From Roseateles aquatilis (GTDB taxonomy: Bacteria; Pseudomonadota; Gammaproteobacteria; Burkholderiales; Burkholderiaceae_C): a DNA stretch of 64,000 nucleotides. Of the stretch, positions 51,195 to 62,365 are shown piece by piece; position 1 is the stretch's first letter, and each line of letters opens with the position of its first letter. The stretch is taken from assembly GCF_002205645.1 (NCBI RefSeq), contig NZ_NIOF01000002.1, positions 62,001-126,000 on the forward strand, read 5' to 3'. A program made the translations under genes and the position numbers. The notes under the pieces are model-generated. The model had not been told where the DNA came from. It made no database searches and saw only the letters and a program-made list of their open reading frames with translations.

Positions 51195-51710
51195 GTGAAA
51201 CTCGACGACGACGACTTCAGCCTCTTCGGCCTGCCGGCGCGCTTCGCGCAGGATGGCGCCGAGATCGCCGCGCGCTGGAAGGCGCTGGCGGCCAAGGTGC
51301 ATCCGGACCGCTTCGCCGCCGACGGCGCGGCGTCGCAGCGGCTGGCGATGCAATGGGCGCTGCGCGTCAACGAGGCGCACCAGCGCCTGCGCGATCCGCT
51401 CAAGCGCGCCGCCTACCTGTGCGAGCTGCGCGGCGCGCCGATCCAGGCACACGAGAACACGCGCATGCCGACCGCCTTCCTGATGGAGCAGATGGAATGG
51501 CGCGAAGGGCTGGACGAGGCCCAGGGCGCCGCGGCGGTGATGAAGATCGACGACGAGGTCGCCGCCCGCGAGCGCGCGCTGCTGGCCCAGGCCGGCCGGC
51601 AGCTCGACGACGACCAGGATCCGGCCGCGGCGGCCGAGACGGTGCGGGCGCTGATGTTCATCCATCGCTTCCGCGAAGACCTCGACCGCCGGCTCGAAAC
51701 AGAAACGTGA
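51195..51710 (+). CDS. hscB: J-domain co-chaperone of Fe-S assembly
   Basis: The 171-residue protein has a J-domain with HPD (36-38, in AAKVHPDRF) and a C-terminal helical domain that binds IscU. It stimulates the HscA ATPase. GTG 51195 is used: the family N-terminus (LDDDDFSLFGLP) follows directly and no ATG is near. The intrinsic terminator lies just upstream. Confidence 0.95.
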   Translation: MKLDDDDFSLFGLPARFAQDGAEIAARWKALAAKVHPDRFAADGAASQRLAMQWALRVNEAHQRLRDPLKRAAYLCELRGAPIQAHENTRMPTAFLMEQMEWREGLDEAQGAAAVMKIDDEVAARERALLAQAGRQLDDDQDPAAAAETVRALMFIHRFREDLDRRLETET

Positions 51711-51799
51711 GCTGACGCGGCCCCGGCATCGCGCCGACCGCGTCACCGTCCGACAGAACAACCACAACGATCGTTGGTGCACCGACACCCCCCGACACC

Positions 51800-53668
51800 A
51801 TGGCCCTGCTGCAGATCTCCGAACCCGGCGCCTCGCCTGATCCCCATCAGCGCCGCATTGCCGTGGGCATCGACCTGGGCACCACGCATTCGCTGGTCGC
51901 CGCGGTCCGCCACGGCATCGCCGAATGCCTGCCGGACGAGCAGGGCCGCGTGATCCTGCCGTCGGCGGTGCGGGTGATGCCCGAGGGCCGCCGCCAGTTC
52001 GGCTACGACGCGCTGGCCGCGCAGGCCGAGGATCCGGAGAACACCATCGTTTCGGTGAAGCGCTTCATGGGTCGCCGCGTCGCCGACATCGCGGGCCGCG
52101 AGAAGCTGCCCTACCGCTTCGAGGACACGCCCGGCATGCTCAGCCTGGCCACGCGCGAGGGGCCGAAGTCGCCGGTGGAGATCTCCGCCGAGATCCTGGC
52201 GACGCTGCGCCAGCGCGCCGAGGACACCTTCAACGACGACCTGTTCGGCGCCGTCATCACGGTGCCGGCCTACTTCGACGACGCCCAGCGCCAGGCGACC
52301 AAGGATGCCGCGCAACTGGCCGGCCTGAACGTGCTGCGCCTGATCAACGAGCCGACCGCCGCCGCCATCGCCTACGGCCTGGACAACGGCAGCGAGGGGC
52401 TCTACGCCGTCTACGACCTGGGCGGCGGCACCTTCGACATCTCGCTGCTGCGCCTGACGAAGGGCGTCTTCGAGGTCGTGGCGACCGGCGGTGACGCGCA
52501 GCTCGGTGGTGACGACTTCGACGGCCTGCTGGCCGACTGGGCGTTGCAGCAGGCCGGCCTGAACATCGACAGCGCGGCGGACAAGCGCCGCGTGCTGGTC
52601 GCCGCGCGCCAGGCCAAGGAAGCCTTGACGGACAACGCCAGCGTCACGCTGAGCGCCGCGCTGGACGGCGGCACGTTGAGCGTCGTGGTCACACGCGAGC
52701 AATTCGACGCGCTGGCCCAGCCGCTGGTGGCCAAGACGCTGCTGGCGGTGCGACGCGTGCTGCGCGACGCCAAGGTCGGCGCCGACGAGGTGCAAGGCAC
52801 CGTGATGGTGGGCGGCTCGACCCGCATGCCGATCGTGCGTCGCGTCGTCGGCGAGCTGTTCGGTCGCGAGGTGCTGACCAACCTGAATCCCGACGAGGTG
52901 GTGGCGCTCGGCGCCGCCGTGCAGGCCAATCAACTGGCCGGCAACAGCTCGGACGGCGAGATCCTGCTGCTGGACGTGATCCCGCTGTCCCTGGGGCTGG
53001 AGACCATGGGGGGGCTGGTCGAGCGCATCATCGAGCGCAACGCCACCATCCCCGTGGCCAAGGCGCAGGACTTCACCACCTTCAAGGACGGCCAGACCGC
53101 GCTGGCGGTCCACGTGCTGCAGGGCGAGCGCGAGTTGGTGAGCGAGTGCCGCTCGCTGGCGCGCTTCGAGCTGCGCGGCATTCCGCCGATGGTCGCTGGC
53201 GCCGCGCGCATCCGCGTGGCCTTCCAGGTCGACGCGGACGGCCTGCTGAGCGTGTCGGCGCGCGAGCTGGGCTCGGGCGTCGAAGCGACGGTGCAGGTCA
53301 AGCCCAGCTACGGCCTGTCCGACGACCAGATCGCGACCATGCTGCGCGAGGGCTTCGCCAGCGCCGAGACCGACATGGTGACCCGCAAGCTGCGCGAGGC
53401 GCGCGTCGATGCCGAGCGCATGATCCTGGCGACCCAGTCCGCGCTGCGCGCCGACGGCGACCTGCTGAGCGACGCGGAACGCGCCGACATCGCCGCGTTG
53501 CAGACCGAGTTGCTGGCCCGGGCGCAGGCCGAGGATGGACTGGCCGACCCGGACGCGATCACCGCCGCCGTCGAGGCGCTGGCCAAGGGCACCGAAGCCT
53601 TCGCCGCCGCGCGCATGAACCGCGGCATCCAGCAGGCGTTGACCGGTCGCAGCATCGACCAGATCTGA
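51800..53668 (+). CDS. hscA: Hsp70-class chaperone of Fe-S assembly
   Basis: The 622-residue Hsp70 is specialised for IscU: ATPase domain with [31 protein letters not shown] and [13 protein letters not shown], substrate domain from about 390 ([16 protein letters not shown]), helical lid at the end. It drives release of clusters from IscU. Shorter than DnaK and without its acidic tail, as expected. Confidence 0.97.
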   Translation: MALLQISEPGASPDPHQRRIAVGIDLGTTHSLVAAVRHGIAECLPDEQGRVILPSAVRVMPEGRRQFGYDALAAQAEDPENTIVSVKRFMGRRVADIAGREKLPYRFEDTPGMLSLATREGPKSPVEISAEILATLRQRAEDTFNDDLFGAVITVPAYFDDAQRQATKDAAQLAGLNVLRLINEPTAAAIAYGLDNGSEGLYAVYDLGGGTFDISLLRLTKGVFEVVATGGDAQLGGDDFDGLLADWALQQAGLNIDSAADKRRVLVAARQAKEALTDNASVTLSAALDGGTLSVVVTREQFDALAQPLVAKTLLAVRRVLRDAKVGADEVQGTVMVGGSTRMPIVRRVVGELFGREVLTNLNPDEVVALGAAVQANQLAGNSSDGEILLLDVIPLSLGLETMGGLVERIIERNATIPVAKAQDFTTFKDGQTALAVHVLQGERELVSECRSLARFELRGIPPMVAGAARIRVAFQVDADGLLSVSARELGSGVEATVQVKPSYGLSDDQIATMLREGFASAETDMVTRKLREARVDAERMILATQSALRADGDLLSDAERADIAALQTELLARAQAEDGLADPDAITAAVEALAKGTEAFAAARMNRGIQQALTGRSIDQI

Positions 53669-53770
53669 CCGCCCGCCGCCACGCACGCCCGACGACGCCC
53701 CAAGACTCCACAAGACGCCACCCGCGACGCTCCCCAGCCAGCCGCCGCCGCAAGCTCCAAGGACATCCCC

Positions 53771-54109
53771 ATGCCTGTCATCAAGATCCTTCCCCATCCC
53801 GAGTACGCGCCCGAGGGCAAGACGATCCAGGCGCCGTCCGGCACCACGATCTGCGAGGCGCTGCTGGACAACCACATCGACATCGAGCACGCCTGCGATC
53901 AGGTCTGCGCCTGCACGACCTGCCACGTGATCGTGCGCGAGGGCTTCGCCTCGCTGTCGGAGATGGAAGAGAACGAAGAGGACATGCTGGACCGCGCCTG
54001 GGGCCTGGAGCCCAACTCGCGCCTGTCCTGCCAGGCCATCCTGGCCAACACCGACGTGACGGTCGAGATCCCGAAGTACTCGATCAACCACGCCAAAGAG
54101 AACCATTGA
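53771..54109 (+). CDS. fdx: ISC-system [2Fe-2S] ferredoxin
   Basis: The 112-residue ferredoxin has ligands Cys42, Cys48, Cys51 and Cys87 (HACDQVCACTTCHVIV and LSCQAI), with an extra Cys46 near the cluster as in E. coli Fdx. It supplies electrons for cluster assembly. Last gene of the isc cluster; IscX is absent from its usual place. Confidence 0.96.
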   Translation: MPVIKILPHPEYAPEGKTIQAPSGTTICEALLDNHIDIEHACDQVCACTTCHVIVREGFASLSEMEENEEDMLDRAWGLEPNSRLSCQAILANTDVTVEIPKYSINHAKENH

Positions 54110-54225
54110 GGCGCGGCGCCCGGCGCGCCGCCCCGCATCGATTCGAGTCGGGCCGATTCGGATCGCATCGTCCAGTCATCGAGTCAACGGCCTGTTGATC
54201 GGCCCGCTCCGGAGTTCCTGAAGTC

Positions 54226-55284
54226 ATGCGCGTCCTCGGCATCGAATCCTCCTGCGACGAGACCGGCGTGGCGCTGGTCGACGCCTCCGGCGACGGCGTG
54301 CCGACGCTGCTGGCGCACGCGTTGCACAGCCAGATCGCCATGCATCAGGCCTACGGCGGCGTGGTGCCCGAACTGGCCTCGCGCGACCACATCCGCCGCG
54401 TGCTGCCGCTGACGCGCGAGGTGCTGGCCACGGCCGGGCTGGCGCTGTCGGACATCGACGTCGTGGCCTACACGCAGGGACCGGGCCTGGCGGGGGCGCT
54501 GCTCGTCGGCGCCGGCGTGGCCGCGTCGCTGGGCGCGGCGCTGGACCGGCCGGTGATGGGCGTGCATCACCTGGAAGGCCATCTGCTGTCGCCCTTCCTG
54601 TCGGCGGATCCGCCGGAGTTCCCGTTCGTGGCGCTGCTGGTGTCCGGCGGTCACACGCAGCTGATGCGCGTCGACGACGTCGGTGCGTACGAGCTGCTCG
54701 GCGAGACCATCGACGACGCCGCCGGCGAGGCCTTCGACAAGTCGGCCAAGCTGCTCGGCCTGCCGTATCCCGGCGGCCCGCACCTGTCCCGGCTGGCGGA
54801 GCAGGGCAACCCCGAGGCCTTCGCGCTGCCGCGCCCGCTGCTGCACAGCGGCAAGCCGGACTTCAGCTTCGCCGGCCTCAAGACGGCGGTGCTGACGCAG
54901 GTCCGCAAGCTGGAGCAGCAGCCCGGCGGCATCACCGAGCCGCAACGCGCCGACCTGGCCGCATCCACGCAGGCGGCCATCGTCGACGTGCTGATCAAGA
55001 AGTCGCTGATGGCGCTGAAGGACACCGGCCTCAAGCGGCTGGTCGTCGCGGGCGGCGTCGGCGCCAACACGCGGCTGCGCGAGCAGTTGAACGCGGCCTG
55101 CGAGAAGCGCCGGGTCCGCGTCCACTATCCCGAGCTGCACCTGTGCACCGACAACGGCGCGATGATCGCGCTCGCCGCGGCGCTGCGACTGCAGCGCGAC
55201 ATGGCGAAGCTGGAGCGCGGCGGCGGCTTCGAGGTCAAGCCGCGCTGGGATCTGGCGCAGTTGTCCGAACCGTCGCGGCTGTGA
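54226..55284 (+). CDS. tsaD: tRNA N6-threonylcarbamoyladenosine transferase subunit
   Basis: The 352-residue universal Kae1/TsaD protein has an ASKHA fold starting [17 protein letters not shown]. The metal-binding [10 protein letters not shown] is present (His-x3-His), as are [11 protein letters not shown] and DNGAMIALA. It forms t6A37 in ANN-decoding tRNAs with TsaB/C/E. Its stop overlaps the next start (GTGA). Confidence 0.97.
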   Translation: MRVLGIESSCDETGVALVDASGDGVPTLLAHALHSQIAMHQAYGGVVPELASRDHIRRVLPLTREVLATAGLALSDIDVVAYTQGPGLAGALLVGAGVAASLGAALDRPVMGVHHLEGHLLSPFLSADPPEFPFVALLVSGGHTQLMRVDDVGAYELLGETIDDAAGEAFDKSAKLLGLPYPGGPHLSRLAEQGNPEAFALPRPLLHSGKPDFSFAGLKTAVLTQVRKLEQQPGGITEPQRADLAASTQAAIVDVLIKKSLMALKDTGLKRLVVAGGVGANTRLREQLNAACEKRRVRVHYPELHLCTDNGAMIALAAALRLQRDMAKLERGGGFEVKPRWDLAQLSEPSRL

Positions 55285-56696
55285 AGGTCCGGTCGGGCGG
55301 GGCGGTGGCCGCGATGGCTGCCGCGATCGGCGTTGCCGCCGTCATGGGGGCGTCGATGGCCTGGGCGGCGCAGGCCGCTTCCTCATTCGCGGGAAGGGCA
55401 ACAGCAGCGGCAACTGCCGCCACGGACCCAGTCCAGGCCACGGCCAAGGCCGTGGCAACGCCGGTGTCGTTGGCGAAGCCCGCCCCGACGGCGGGCGCGC
55501 CGATCCGGCTCGCGCTGATCGAGGGACTCTCCGGTCCGCTGGGCAACGGTGGCGAGGCGGTGTTCCGCAACCTCGTCTGGGCCACCGAGCGCGTCAACGC
55601 GCGCGGTGGCGTGAAGCTGCCCGGCGGCGCGCGGCCGCTGGAGATCGTGCGCTTCGACAGCAAGGGCTCCGTCGAGGAATCCCTGTCGCTGCTGCGTGGC
55701 GCCACCGACCAGGGCATCCGCGTCGTCCTGCAAGGCAACAGCTCGGCGGTGGCCGGCGCGCTGATCGCGGCGCTCGACAAGCACAACGCGCGGGAGCCGG
55801 GGCGTCGCGCGCTGTTCCTCAACTACGCCGCCGTCGATCCGGTGCTGACCGGAGCGCAGTGCAGCTTCTGGCACTTCCGTTTCGACGCCCACACCGACAT
55901 GCGGCTGGCCGCGCTGGTCGAGGTGATCGCGCAGGACCGCCAGCTCAAGCGCCTTTACCTGATCGGCCAGGACTACAGCTTCGGCCAGCACCTGCGCGAG
56001 CAGGCGCGCGCGATGCTCGCGCGGCGGCGGCCGGACCTGCAGGTCGTCGGCGACGAGCTGCATCCGCTCGGCCGGGTGAAGGACTTCATGCCGTACGCGT
56101 CGAAGATCCGCGCCAGCGGCGCCCAGGCGGTGCTGACCGGCAACTGGGGCAACGACCTGACGCTGCTGATCAAGTCGGCCCGGGACCTGGGGCTGGACAC
56201 GCGCTTCTACACCTTCTACGGCAACGCGCTGGGTGTGCCGGGCGTGCTCGGCGAGGCCGGCGTCGACCGCGTGCTGGCGGTGGCGGAATGGCATCCCAAC
56301 GTCGGCACGGCCGATTCGGAGCGCTTCTACGCCGCCTTCCGCCAGCGCTTCCCCAGGCCGGAGCACGACTACCTGCATGCGCGCATGCAGTTGATGGTCG
56401 AGATGCTCGTCGCCGCGATGGAGAAGGCCGGCGGCGACGACCCGAAGGCGGTCGCCCTGGCGCTGGAGGGATTGAGGCTGGACGCTCGTCCGCTCGGCGT
56501 CGCGCACGAGGGCTGGATGCGCCCGGCCGATCATCAGCTGCAGCAGCCGCTGTATGTCAGCGTCATGCGCCGCGCCGGCGAGGCGGGCGTCGCGCATGAC
56601 AACGAGGGGTCGGGCTACGGCTTCCGCACCTTGCGCTACCTGGACCCGGCCCGGGCGGAGCAGCCGTCGACCTGCCGGATGGCGCGGCCGGGCTGA
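55281..56696 (+). CDS. Periplasmic binding protein of the branched-chain amino-acid (LivJ-like) type
   Basis: The 471-residue type 1 periplasmic binding protein has a signal segment after [12 protein letters not shown]. The mature domain starts [20 protein letters not shown] and has [12 protein letters not shown] and [23 protein letters not shown] 55281 is chosen because it gives a basic n-region and overlaps the tsaD stop by 4 bp; ATG 55314 is an alternative. Residues 35-70 are Ala/Thr-rich low complexity. No permease or ATPase genes adjoin it. Ligand unknown. Confidence 0.87.
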   Translation: MKVRSGGAVAAMAAAIGVAAVMGASMAWAAQAASSFAGRATAAATAATDPVQATAKAVATPVSLAKPAPTAGAPIRLALIEGLSGPLGNGGEAVFRNLVWATERVNARGGVKLPGGARPLEIVRFDSKGSVEESLSLLRGATDQGIRVVLQGNSSAVAGALIAALDKHNAREPGRRALFLNYAAVDPVLTGAQCSFWHFRFDAHTDMRLAALVEVIAQDRQLKRLYLIGQDYSFGQHLREQARAMLARRRPDLQVVGDELHPLGRVKDFMPYASKIRASGAQAVLTGNWGNDLTLLIKSARDLGLDTRFYTFYGNALGVPGVLGEAGVDRVLAVAEWHPNVGTADSERFYAAFRQRFPRPEHDYLHARMQLMVEMLVAAMEKAGGDDPKAVALALEGLRLDARPLGVAHEGWMRPADHQLQQPLYVSVMRRAGEAGVAHDNEGSGYGFRTLRYLDPARAEQPSTCRMARPG

Positions 56697-56751
56697 CCCG
56701 CCTCCCAAGGGCGCGACGCAGGCTCTGCCTGACGGCGGGGCAGGGCGTCCC

Positions 56752-56780
56752 TCGATCGTGGCGTTCGATTCCTGTATACT
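56752..56780 (+). promoter_or_regulatory. Probable -10 element for rpsO
   Basis: TATACT at 56775-56780 is a good -10 in GC-rich DNA; the -35 is poor. It lies about 170 bp before rpsO, leaving a leader in which S15 autoregulation would be expected, though no specific fold was verified. Confidence 0.4.
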
Positions 56781-56948
56781 CCACCAGTTCTTCCGCTCGC
56801 ACTTCCATGTGGGCGGGGAACTTCAAGCACGGCACGGGTCGGTTTCACCTGTGTCCGCAAGTCCACCTCGGAAACCGTCTGCGCAATCGCTGCCTTCATT
56901 GGCCATGCCGGCGGACCTTCCGAATCATTCCGGAACAAGGAACGCATC

Positions 56949-57218
56949 ATGTCCAACTTCGACCAAAACAAGGCGGAGATCGTCAAGGCCAACGCCCGCA
57001 GCGCCAACGACACGGGATCCCCCGAAGTCCAGGTCGCCCTGCTGACCGCGCGCATCAACGAACTGACCCCCCACTTCAAGCTGCACGCCAAGGACCACCA
57101 CGGCCGTCGCGGTCTGCTGAAGATGGTCAACGCGCGCAAGAGCCTGCTGGCCTACCTGAAGAAGAAGGATGCCGAGCGTTACACCGCCCTGATCCAGAAG
57201 CTGGGTCTGCGCAAGTAA
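56949..57218 (+). CDS. rpsO: 30S ribosomal protein S15
   Basis: The 89-residue primary 16S rRNA-binding protein contains [20 protein letters not shown] and [20 protein letters not shown], full-length and conserved. It is followed by an intrinsic terminator and then pnp, the usual bacterial order. Confidence 0.98.
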   Translation: MSNFDQNKAEIVKANARSANDTGSPEVQVALLTARINELTPHFKLHAKDHHGRRGLLKMVNARKSLLAYLKKKDAERYTALIQKLGLRK

Positions 57219-57233
57219 TCGGCGCATGAAAGC

Positions 57234-57275
57234 AAAGAGCCTGTCTGGTCTGATTCCAACAGGCTCTTTGTCGTT
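57234..57275 (+). terminator. Intrinsic terminator after rpsO
   Basis: AAAGAGCCTGT (57234-57244) and ACAGGCTCTTT (57259-57269) pair over 11 bp with a 14-nt loop, then GTCGTTTC. Partial read-through would give an rpsO-pnp transcript. Confidence 0.75.
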
Positions 57276-57372
57276 TCTGCACGGCCCGGTGTCATGCGAT
57301 GCCGGGTCGATGTCACCGGCGGAATCGCTGGTGGGACAAGTACAACGGAGTCGGGCTGACGTGGCGCTGCTG

Positions 57373-57419
57373 TGTCATTCCAGGGCGCTTGCCGGCGAGG
57401 CAGGCGCGCTGGAATGGCA
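57373..57419 (+). promoter_or_regulatory. Long hairpin in the pnp leader
   Basis: CATTCCAGGGCGCTTGCC pairs with GGCAGGCGCGCTGGAATG (arms 57376-57393 and 57399-57416, extended by three more pairs, two including G-T), giving about 21 bp with one mismatch and a 5-nt loop. It lies 71 bp before the pnp start, the position of the RNase III-cut autoregulatory stem in E. coli. Confidence 0.65.
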
Positions 57420-57489
57420 TCCCGCCAAACCCAGCTTCACTCCCGGTTCCGGGCCGCACCGCAAGCGGCCGAACAACTGAGGGGATGCC

Positions 57490-59631
57490 ATGAGCATGTT
57501 CAACAAGGTCGTCAAGAGCTTCCAATGGGGTCAGCATCAGGTCACGATGGAGACCGGCGAGATCGCCCGTCAAGCCAGCGGTGCCGTGCTGGTCAACATC
57601 GAGGACACCGTGGTGCTGGCCACCGTGGTCGCCAAGTCCGCGCCCAAGGCCGGCCAGGACTTCTTCCCGCTGACCGTCGACTACATCGAGAAGACCTACG
57701 CCGCCGGCAAGATCCCCGGCAGCTTCTTCAAGCGTGAAGGCCGTCCGAGCGAGCTCGAGACCCTGACCTCGCGCCTGATCGACCGCCCGATCCGCCCGCT
57801 GTTCCCGGAAGGCTTCTTCAACGAAGTCCAGGTCGTCATCCACACGCTGTCGCTGAACCCTGAAGTCCAGGCCGACATCGCCGCGATGATCGCCACCAGC
57901 GCCGCGCTGGCCATCTCGGGCATCCCGTTCAGCGGCCCGATCGGCGCCGCCCGCGTCGGTTACGTCAACGGCGAGTACGTGCTCAACCCGGGCAAGACGC
58001 AACTGCTCGACTCCAAGCTGGACCTGATCGTCGCCGGCACCGAAGCCGCCGTGCTGATGGTCGAGTCCGAAGCCGACCAACTCAGCGAAGACATCATGCT
58101 GGGCGGCGTGGTCTACGGCCACGACCAGGGCAAGATCGCCATCGCCGCGATCAACGAGCTGGTCCGCGAAGCCGGCAAGCCGGCCTGGGACTGGGTCGCC
58201 CCGGCCAAGGACGAGCCCTTCATCGCCAAGGTCACCGGCCTGGCCGAGGAAGCGCTGCGCGCCGCCTACCAGATCCGTTCCAAGCAAGCCCGCACGCAAG
58301 CCTGCCGTGACGCCTACGGCCAGGTGAAGGCCGCGCTGACGGCGGACGGCGTCGAGTTCGACGGCGTCGAAGTCGACGGTCTGCTGTTCGAGATCGAAGC
58401 CCGCATCGTCCGCAGCCAGATCCTGGCCGGCGAGCCGCGCATCGACGGTCGCGACACCCGCACCGTGCGCCCGATCGAGATCCGCAACAGCGTGCTGCCG
58501 CGCGCCCACGGCTCGTCGCTGTTCACGCGTGGCGAGACGCAGGCGCTGGTCGCCGCGACGCTGGGCACCGACCGTGACGCGCAGACCATCGACGCGCTGG
58601 CCGGCGAGTACTCCGAGCGCTTCATGCTGCACTACAACATGCCCCCGTTCGCCACCGGCGAAACCGGCCGCGTGGGTAGCCCCAAGCGCCGCGAGATCGG
58701 CCACGGCCGCCTGGCCAAGCGCGCGCTGGTCGCCGTGATGCCGAGCAAGGAAGACTTCCCGTACTCGGTGCGCGTGGTCTCCGAGATCACCGAATCCAAC
58801 GGCTCGTCCTCGATGGCCTCGGTCTGCGGCGGCTGCCTGTCGCTGCTGGACGCCGGCGTGCCGCTGAAGGCGCACGTCGCCGGCATCGCCATGGGCCTGA
58901 TCAAGGACGCCAACCGCTTCGCCGTGCTGACCGACATCCTGGGCGACGAGGACCACCTCGGCGACATGGACTTCAAGGTCGCGGGCACGACCACCGGCAT
59001 CACCGCCCTGCAGATGGACATCAAGATCCAGGGCATCACCAAGGAAATCATGCAGGTCGCCCTGGCGCAAGCCAAGGAAGCCCGCCTGCACATCCTGGAA
59101 GTGATGGTCGGCGCGCAGGGCACGGCCAACGCCGAGATCTCGCAGTTCGCGCCGCGTCTGTACACGATGAAGATCAATCCGGAAAAGATCCGCGACGTGA
59201 TCGGCAAGGGCGGCGCGACCATCCGCGCGCTGACCGAAGAGACCGGCACGCAGATCGACATCGGTGAAGACGGCACGATCACCATCGCGTCCACCGACGG
59301 CGCGAAGGCCGAGATCGCCAAGAAGCGCATCGCGGAAATCACCGCCGAGGCGGAAATCGGCAAGGTCTACGAAGGCCCGGTCACCAAGATCCTGGACTTC
59401 GGTGCCCTGGTCAACATCCTGCCCGGCAAGGACGGCCTGCTGCACATCAGCCAGATCGCGCACCAGCGCGTCGAGAAGGTCACCGACTTCCTGAGCGAAG
59501 GCCAGATCGTCAAGGTCAAGGTGCTCGAGACCGATGAGAAGGGCCGCATCAAGCTGTCGATGAAGGCGCTGCTGGATCGTGACGCGCCGGCTCCGGCCCC
59601 GCGTGGCGAGAGCGAAGGCTCGGCCGAGTAA
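57490..59631 (+). CDS. pnp: Polynucleotide phosphorylase
   Basis: The 713-residue 3'-to-5' exoribonuclease uses phosphate and is part of the degradosome in many bacteria. Two RNase PH domains flank a helical domain ([40 protein letters not shown]). They are followed by KH ([20 protein letters not shown], about 555) and S1 ([20 protein letters not shown], about 625) domains. Full-length, normal start [14 protein letters not shown]. Confidence 0.98.
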   Translation: MSMFNKVVKSFQWGQHQVTMETGEIARQASGAVLVNIEDTVVLATVVAKSAPKAGQDFFPLTVDYIEKTYAAGKIPGSFFKREGRPSELETLTSRLIDRPIRPLFPEGFFNEVQVVIHTLSLNPEVQADIAAMIATSAALAISGIPFSGPIGAARVGYVNGEYVLNPGKTQLLDSKLDLIVAGTEAAVLMVESEADQLSEDIMLGGVVYGHDQGKIAIAAINELVREAGKPAWDWVAPAKDEPFIAKVTGLAEEALRAAYQIRSKQARTQACRDAYGQVKAALTADGVEFDGVEVDGLLFEIEARIVRSQILAGEPRIDGRDTRTVRPIEIRNSVLPRAHGSSLFTRGETQALVAATLGTDRDAQTIDALAGEYSERFMLHYNMPPFATGETGRVGSPKRREIGHGRLAKRALVAVMPSKEDFPYSVRVVSEITESNGSSSMASVCGGCLSLLDAGVPLKAHVAGIAMGLIKDANRFAVLTDILGDEDHLGDMDFKVAGTTTGITALQMDIKIQGITKEIMQVALAQAKEARLHILEVMVGAQGTANAEISQFAPRLYTMKINPEKIRDVIGKGGATIRALTEETGTQIDIGEDGTITIASTDGAKAEIAKKRIAEITAEAEIGKVYEGPVTKILDFGALVNILPGKDGLLHISQIAHQRVEKVTDFLSEGQIVKVKVLETDEKGRIKLSMKALLDRDAPAPAPRGESEGSAE

Positions 59632-59665
59632 TCGGCGGTCCACGGGTCTCTGGAAGGCAGTCGCC

Positions 59666-60652
59666 ATGAAGGCCATCGCCATCACGCAGCCTGGCGGACC
59701 GGAGGTCCTGCGGCTGATCGAGCGTCCCGACCCCGTCGCCGGGGTCGGTGAGTGCCTGATCCGCGTGCGGGCCTACGGCATCAATCGTCCGGATGTGCTG
59801 CAGCGCAAGGGCGCCTATCCGCCGCCGGCCGGGGCCAGCGATCTTCCAGGTCTGGAAGTCGCGGGCGAGGTCGTGGGCGGCGACGCGCAGGCCCTCGCGG
59901 CCGTCGGCCTGAAGGTCGGCGACGCGGTCTGCGCGCTGGTGCCCGGCGGCGGTTATGCCGAGCTTTGCGTCGCGCCGGTGGCCCAGTGCCTGCCGGTGCC
60001 GCGCGGCTGGCGCATGGCCGAGGCGGCGAGCCTGCCCGAGACCTTCTTCACCGTCTGGAGCAACGTCTTCGAGCGCGCCCGCCTGCAGCCCGGCGAAAGC
60101 CTGCTGGTGCACGGCGGCAGCAGCGGCATCGGCGTGACGGCGATCCAGCTGGCGAAGGCGCTGGGCTCGACGGTGCTGGTCACCGTTGGCAACGCGGACA
60201 AGGCGAAGGCTTGCGTGGCGCTGGGCGCCAGCGTCGCGATCAACTATCGCGAGCAGGACTTCGTCGCCGAGGTCAAGGCCGCGACGAATGGTCGCGGCGT
60301 CGACGTCATCCTCGACATGGTGGCCGGCGACTATGTCGCCCGCAATATTCAATGCCTGGCCGACGACGGTCGCGCCGTGATCATCGCGGTGCAGGGCGGC
60401 GTGAAGGCGGAGTTCGACGCGGGGCAGTTGCTGCGCCGTCGTCTGACGATCTCCGGCTCCACGCTGCGGCCGCGGTCGGTCGAGTTCAAGGCCGGCATTG
60501 CCCGCGCGCTGCGCGAGCGGGTCTGGCCGCTGCTCGAGTCGCGCGCAATCGAGCCGGTGATCTACAAGCAGTTGCCGGCGGCCGATGCCGCGGCGGCGCA
60601 TGCGCTGATGGAATCGGGCGAGCACGTCGGCAAGATCGTGCTGAGCTGGTGA
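59666..60652 (+). CDS. NAD(P)H quinone oxidoreductase (zeta-crystallin/PIG3 family)
   Basis: This 328-residue zinc-independent MDR reductase has the N-terminal GroES-like domain (YGINRPDVLQRKGAYPPPAG) and the nucleotide site VHGGSSGIGVTAIQLAKALG. It ends EHVGKIVLSW as in the PIG3-type family. ATG 59666 gives MKAIAITQPGGPE, the family start; the open frame before it belongs to the end of pnp in another frame. The place between pnp and tpiA is conserved in Burkholderiales. Confidence 0.94.
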   Translation: MKAIAITQPGGPEVLRLIERPDPVAGVGECLIRVRAYGINRPDVLQRKGAYPPPAGASDLPGLEVAGEVVGGDAQALAAVGLKVGDAVCALVPGGGYAELCVAPVAQCLPVPRGWRMAEAASLPETFFTVWSNVFERARLQPGESLLVHGGSSGIGVTAIQLAKALGSTVLVTVGNADKAKACVALGASVAINYREQDFVAEVKAATNGRGVDVILDMVAGDYVARNIQCLADDGRAVIIAVQGGVKAEFDAGQLLRRRLTISGSTLRPRSVEFKAGIARALRERVWPLLESRAIEPVIYKQLPAADAAAAHALMESGEHVGKIVLSW

Positions 60653-60700
60653 TCCGCCAGCGCGGACACGAGAGTTTTCGGAATCAAGGGAGTTGATCTG

Positions 60701-61441
60701 ATGCGCAAGAACCTGGTGGTCGGCAATTGGAAGATGCATGGCACCCGTGCATCCAATGCCGTGCTGCTGGCCGGTCTGAAAGACGCGGGCCCCTGGAACG
60801 CCCAGGTGGCCGTGTGCGTGCCGTTCCCGTACATCGCGGAAACGGCGCTCGCGCTGACCGGACAGCTGGTGGCCTATGGCGCGCAGGATTGCTCGTCGCA
60901 CGAGCAGGGCGCATACACCGGCGAGGTGTCGTCGGCGATGCTGTCGGACCTGGGCTGCCGCTACGTGATCGTCGGCCACTCGGAGCGCCGCGCCTATCAC
61001 GCCGAAAGCGACCAGTTGGTCGCCGACAAGGCCAAGGCCGCGCTGGCGCACGGCGTCACGCCGATCGTGTGTGTCGGCGAGACGCTCGCCGAGCGCGAGG
61101 CGGGTCGCACCGAGGAAGTCGTCAAGCGCCAACTGGCCGCGGTCGTGCACACGCTGACGCACTGCATCGGCGAGATCGTGCTGGCCTACGAGCCGGTCTG
61201 GGCGATCGGCACTGGCCTGACGGCGACGCCGGAGCAGGCGCAGCACGTGCATGCGCTGCTGCGCCAGCAACTGCGCGCCGCCACGCAGAAGGCGGACCAG
61301 ATGCAGATCCTCTACGGTGGCAGCGTCAAGCCTGACAATGCCGCCCAACTGTTTGCGCAGCCTGACATCGACGGCGGCCTCATTGGAGGCGCCGCGCTGA
61401 AGGCGGCCGATTTCGCGGCGATCTGCCGCGCCGCCGGTTGA
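60701..61441 (+). CDS. tpiA: Triosephosphate isomerase
   Basis: The 246-residue glycolytic TIM barrel has Lys in [10 protein letters not shown], His in VIVGHSERR, catalytic Glu in [11 protein letters not shown] and phosphate loop GGLIGGAAL. It interconverts DHAP and glyceraldehyde-3-phosphate. Followed 34 bp later by secG. Confidence 0.98.
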   Translation: MRKNLVVGNWKMHGTRASNAVLLAGLKDAGPWNAQVAVCVPFPYIAETALALTGQLVAYGAQDCSSHEQGAYTGEVSSAMLSDLGCRYVIVGHSERRAYHAESDQLVADKAKAALAHGVTPIVCVGETLAEREAGRTEEVVKRQLAAVVHTLTHCIGEIVLAYEPVWAIGTGLTATPEQAQHVHALLRQQLRAATQKADQMQILYGGSVKPDNAAQLFAQPDIDGGLIGGAALKAADFAAICRAAG

Positions 61442-61475
61442 TGTCCGGCGATCAAGGTTCCTGGAGAAAATAGCA

Positions 61476-61859
61476 ATGCAAGTGATGATGAATCTGGTGT
61501 TGGTGCTGCAACTGGTCGCGGCGCTGACGATGATCGGGCTGGTGCTGGTGCAGCACGGCAAGGGTGCCGACATGGGCGCGTCCTTCGGCAGCGGCGCGTC
61601 GGGTAGCCTGTTCGGCGCGACCGGCAGCGCCAACTTCCTGTCGCGCAGCACCGCGGTCGCGGCGACGATCTTCTTCATCGCCACGCTGGCGCTGGCCTAC
61701 ATGGGCAGCCATCGCGAGGGCGGCATCGGATCGGGTCCGTCGGCGGGCGAGCAACTGCTCGAACGCGCGGCCTCGCCGGGTGCTTCGGCGGCCTCCGCGG
61801 CGGCACTGCCGGGCGCGTCGATCGCTCCCGCCGCGCCTGCCTCGGCCGCGTCGAACTAA
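61476..61859 (+). CDS. secG: Protein-export translocase subunit SecG
   Basis: The 127-residue inner-membrane subunit of SecYEG has two helices (LVLVLQLVAALTMIGLVLVQ and TAVAATIFFIATLALAYMGS) joined by the cytoplasmic loop HGKGADMGASFGSGASGSLF. A Ser/Ala-rich C-terminal tail follows, longer than E. coli SecG. Confidence 0.96.
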   Translation: MQVMMNLVLVLQLVAALTMIGLVLVQHGKGADMGASFGSGASGSLFGATGSANFLSRSTAVAATIFFIATLALAYMGSHREGGIGSGPSAGEQLLERAASPGASAASAAALPGASIAPAAPASAASN

Positions 61860-61992
61860 CATAGCTGGGCGGCTTGCGTAAGCTCCTCGACAAAAACGCA
61901 TCAGTTCTCTATTGAGCTTCTGAAAGCTGTATAGAATTCGAGGCTGTCTTAAACGCGAGCCGTCAAGACAAGGTCACTGAGCAGGTGACAAA

Positions 61993-62077
61993 GCCGACGT
62001 GGTGAAATTGGTAGACACGCTATCTTGAGGGGGTAGTGGCGAAAGCTGTGCGAGTTCGAGTCTCGCCGTCGGCACCA
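61993..62077 (+). tRNA. tRNA-Leu (GAG), CCA encoded
   Basis: Acceptor GCCGACG/CGTCGGC, anticodon stem CTATC/GGTAG with loop TTGAGGG (anticodon GAG), long variable arm of a class II tRNA, T arm GCGAG-TTCGAGT-CTCGC, then A-CCA. The position between secG and nuoA is conserved in the order. Confidence 0.97.
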
Positions 62078-62365
62078 AAATAAATCGGCCTGCCATGGTC
62101 TTCGCGATCTAGCCGGAAAGCCGGATCGATGATGATCGAGCAGGACGAAGGCCTCGGGAAAAATAGTCCACGTCATAGGCGTGTGCGAATATCCGGGGGC
62201 CAAGGCGGGCGCGGTCCGTGAGCGATTGGATAATCGCTGGCGGCGCGCCCGTTGCTTTTGCCGAATCGTTGGTCGGCCGCGGCCAATCATCGGCGACACG
62301 TTGGGAATTGGATTTGTCGGGCGAAAACGGCAATCTCCAAGCCCGGCATCAAACGAGAGCAAGTC

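Noticed and set aside
57376-57416. pnp-leader hairpin as an intrinsic terminator
   Set aside because: No U-tract follows; position and length fit an mRNA-processing stem better.
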